A stretch of DNA of 22,860 nucleotides from contig JAFMQT010000013.1 in NCBI GenBank assembly GCA_017354515.1, positions 1 through 22,860 on the forward strand, written 5' to 3'. The stretch is from Nocardia sp. (GTDB taxonomy: Bacteria; Actinomycetota; Actinomycetes; Mycobacteriales; Mycobacteriaceae). The position numbers were made by a program, and so were the translations under genes. Under the pieces are notes generated by a model that was given only the letters and a program-made list of their open reading frames with translations, was not told where the DNA came from and did not search any database. Shown here in pieces: positions 21,169-22,860 of this stretch (the first letter of the stretch is position 1; each line of letters begins with the position of its first letter).

Positions 21169-22860
21169 ATGAGTCTGCATCTGCCGGAGGGGTTGCGGTG
21201 GCTGGGGTGGATTGCCGGCGCCGAGTGGCCCGATGGCGATGAGGACAAGATGTGGGCCATCTCCCGGGCCTGGGAGCAGGCAGCGAACGATCTGGCGCCG
21301 CTGACCGCGGATATCGAGGCCGCGAAGAAGGCCGCGATGGACGCCTATCCGGCCGGCGACGGTCAGGTTCAAATCGGGAAACTCTTCGATGTATTCCTGG
21401 TCGGAGATCAGTCGTTGCCATCCCTTATCGACTCCTATAAGAAAGTCAGTGAGTCGACATTCGACGTGGGAACGGAACTGCAGGCGACGAAGCTCAGTAT
21501 TATTGTCTCACTGGCTCTCTTGGCGGTCGAAATTATGTGGGCTTGGATGTTCCCGCCCACCGCGCCGGAAGTGGAATCAGCGGCAATCGGAACGACACGT
21601 TCGTGGATGAAAATTATCGGGGACACCCTGCAGAATGCGATGGAAAGAGCCTGGTCCAAGCTGGGCTTTGCGACACGTGCCGAGCTGAGGGACATGTTCG
21701 GCACCGCCAATCGATATTACTGGAAGAATCTGGCGGAATATATTGTCAACAAGGGTGCCGGAGCCCAGCTCAGAGGGAAGGGGCCGGGGGCTGCATTCAA
21801 GTACGGTTTCCTGCCGACCGCCAAGGGGATGGGCGTCTATACGGTGAAGTTCGGCGAGGCCGCGATGTGGGGGCCGATCACCAACGCAACCGTCCAAGGG
21901 GGGCAGATCGCGCAGGGTAAACGGCATGGTTTCGACTGGAAGAGTTTCGGTGCGGCCGGCGCGGGGGCGGCCTTGGGGACCATCCCGTCACGCGAATTCG
22001 GCCGAGGGGTGGGGGGTGTGTTCCGGACGTTCGACGAGAAATGGGGCGGGAAGATCGCCAGCTCGCCGTATCGCATCGGACCCATCGGCGTCGGCGTCGT
22101 CACCGGTTCTTCCTCGGCGGTATTCGGCAATATCTTCGCCAACCTCGGGGTCGCCGCGGTAACCGGAGATCCGGCGGGCACGTTCGCATCCGCTCCAGGG
22201 TGGGTGGGTGCGGCGTCGCGTGGTGGAATTGTCGGTGGTTCTCGTGGTGCCAGTACGAAAATGACCGGATCGAGCGCGAATGATCCCCGATTCGGCGCCT
22301 GGATGCATAACAAGGCCGATATCAAGGATTCATTCAACGTCTCGACGAAAAAGTTCTTCAACGGTCAAAATTGGAATTCTCCGGCCAAAGGCGGGTCCAC
22401 CAACAATATCGAAATGAATACGCTCAGTCCCGGTGGGTCGACGAATAGCGGAACGTCCGGTACCAACTCGGGCGGCAGCGGCGGGCATGTTGCGTCCGGT
22501 GGCAACTCTGCCGGGAACGGCGGACACGTTGTGTCGAGCGGTGCCGGGGTGAGCTCCTCGAGTACCGGGGGGGCTTTCGGCACGAATGGTCATGGTTTCG
22601 TCCACAGCGCGGGTTCCGGTAGCGGGGCAGGTGGCAATCATGGTGGCGCACCGGTCATGTCGGGTGGTCGCGGGCCGGGGACCGATGGTGGCGCACCGGT
22701 CATGTCCGGTGGTCGCGGGCAGGGATTCGGTTCCGGACCGGGTGGGTCCGGTGGCGGTATCGGACTGCGCGGGGGTGGCGGTTCCGATGATGGGACGAGT
22801 TCCTTTGTGAGCCATGACGGTTCGAATTCGAGTGGGTACCGGCCGTCGCCGTCGCCGTCG
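21169..22860 (+). CDS. WXG100-like, glycine-rich putative type VII secreted toxin; 3' end outside window
   Basis: 564 codons are open from ATG 21169 to the window edge, with no stop. Residues 1-100 (LPEGLRWLGWIAGAEWPDGDEDKM, SRAWEQAANDL) resemble the WXG100-like N-terminal domain found in CpnT and actinobacterial polymorphic toxins. A hydrophobic segment (about 109-128, SIIVSLALLAVEIMWAWMF) follows, then a Gly/Ala-rich mixed region (200-360) and a long Gly/Ser/Asn/His-rich linker (405-555) ending in Pro-Ser repeats. In this family a variable toxin domain normally sits at the far C-terminus, here beyond the window. Codons in 21380-21660 use more A/T at the third position than the housekeeping genes, hinting at horizontal acquisition. 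The ATG has only a weak G-rich site, suggesting coupling to the YbaB-like gene. A structural surface protein is the main alternative. Confidence 0.65.
   Translation, partial: MSLHLPEGLRWLGWIAGAEWPDGDEDKMWAISRAWEQAANDLAPLTADIEAAKKAAMDAYPAGDGQVQIGKLFDVFLVGDQSLPSLIDSYKKVSESTFDVGTELQATKLSIIVSLALLAVEIMWAWMFPPTAPEVESAAIGTTRSWMKIIGDTLQNAMERAWSKLGFATRAELRDMFGTANRYYWKNLAEYIVNKGAGAQLRGKGPGAAFKYGFLPTAKGMGVYTVKFGEAAMWGPITNATVQGGQIAQGKRHGFDWKSFGAAGAGAALGTIPSREFGRGVGGVFRTFDEKWGGKIASSPYRIGPIGVGVVTGSSSAVFGNIFANLGVAAVTGDPAGTFASAPGWVGAASRGGIVGGSRGASTKMTGSSANDPRFGAWMHNKADIKDSFNVSTKKFFNGQNWNSPAKGGSTNNIEMNTLSPGGSTNSGTSGTNSGGSGGHVASGGNSAGNGGHVVSSGAGVSSSSTGGAFGTNGHGFVHSAGSGSGAGGNHGGAPVMSGGRGPGTDGGAPVMSGGRGQGFGSGPGGSGGGIGLRGGGGSDDGTSSFVSHDGSNSSGYRPSPSPS
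22640..22719 (+). repeat. tandem 45-base repeat inside the glycine-rich linker
   Basis: Two 35-base copies (22640-22674 and 22685-22719) differ at one position and are spaced with a 45-base period. They encode GGAPVMSGGRG twice, 15 residues apart. This looks like slippage- or recombination-driven linker growth. Confidence 0.85.

Noticed and set aside
20354..21421. Long N-terminal extension of the minus-strand zinc-ribbon frame (422 codons in total)
   Set aside because: The extension is antisense to the YbaB-like gene and the start of the toxin-type gene and reads as Arg/Pro/Ser-rich noise; the strong ribosome-binding site at 20353 defines the real start.
1..22860. CRISPR arrays, tRNA or rRNA genes, transposases
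   Set aside because: No regularly spaced repeats, no cloverleaf-like segment and no transposase motif were found on reading the window.

Overview
The window is high-GC actinobacterial DNA. The gene content, the codon use and the close fit of the ribosomal proteins and SecY to mycobacterial versions point to Mycobacteriales, most likely Nocardia or a close relative. An MbtD-like siderophore polyketide synthase lying next to the ribosomal cluster supports this, but the genus is an inference.

Layout. (1) 1-5649, iron region: the 3' part of an AT-KR-ACP polyketide synthase of the mycobactin/nocobactin type, a near-consensus IdeR/DtxR iron box (3063-3081), and a three-gene DrrABC-type ABC exporter with ATGA overlaps. 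The likely logic is iron-repressed siderophore synthesis plus export. (2) 5650-10028: a bacterial glycogen-debranching-type glycosidase, possibly preceded by a coupled 20-residue leader peptide, facing an M13 metallopeptidase with a Tat lipoprotein signal. A 10-bp-stem terminator lies between them. (3) 10237-17281: the spc ribosomal operon, split in two. rplN-rplX-rplE-rpsZ ends in a very strong hairpin, and rpsH-rplF-rplR-rpsE-rpmD-rplO resumes 2.6 kb later from its own promoter, which resembles the rplN promoter over about 50 bases. (4) The DNA between the halves (11967-14289) carries a minus-strand island: a DGPF/YCII protein, an ECF42-type sigma factor with a C-terminal extension, and a small cysteine-containing lipoprotein. 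A TGTCGA-N17-CGTC element in front of the DGPF gene suggests autoregulation. (5) 17283-20149: secY-adk-map with its own terminator. (6) 20153-22860: a 66-residue four-cysteine (zinc-ribbon-like) protein on the minus strand, then a YbaB/EbfC-like protein and the first 564 codons of a large WXG100-like, glycine-rich protein of the type VII secretion polymorphic-toxin kind. The last gene runs off the window.

No tRNA, rRNA, CRISPR array or insertion sequence was recognised. The most unusual features are the ECF42 island inside the spc operon with its apparently duplicated promoter, the iron-boxed exporter behind the MbtD-like synthase, and the putative secreted-toxin locus at the right edge.
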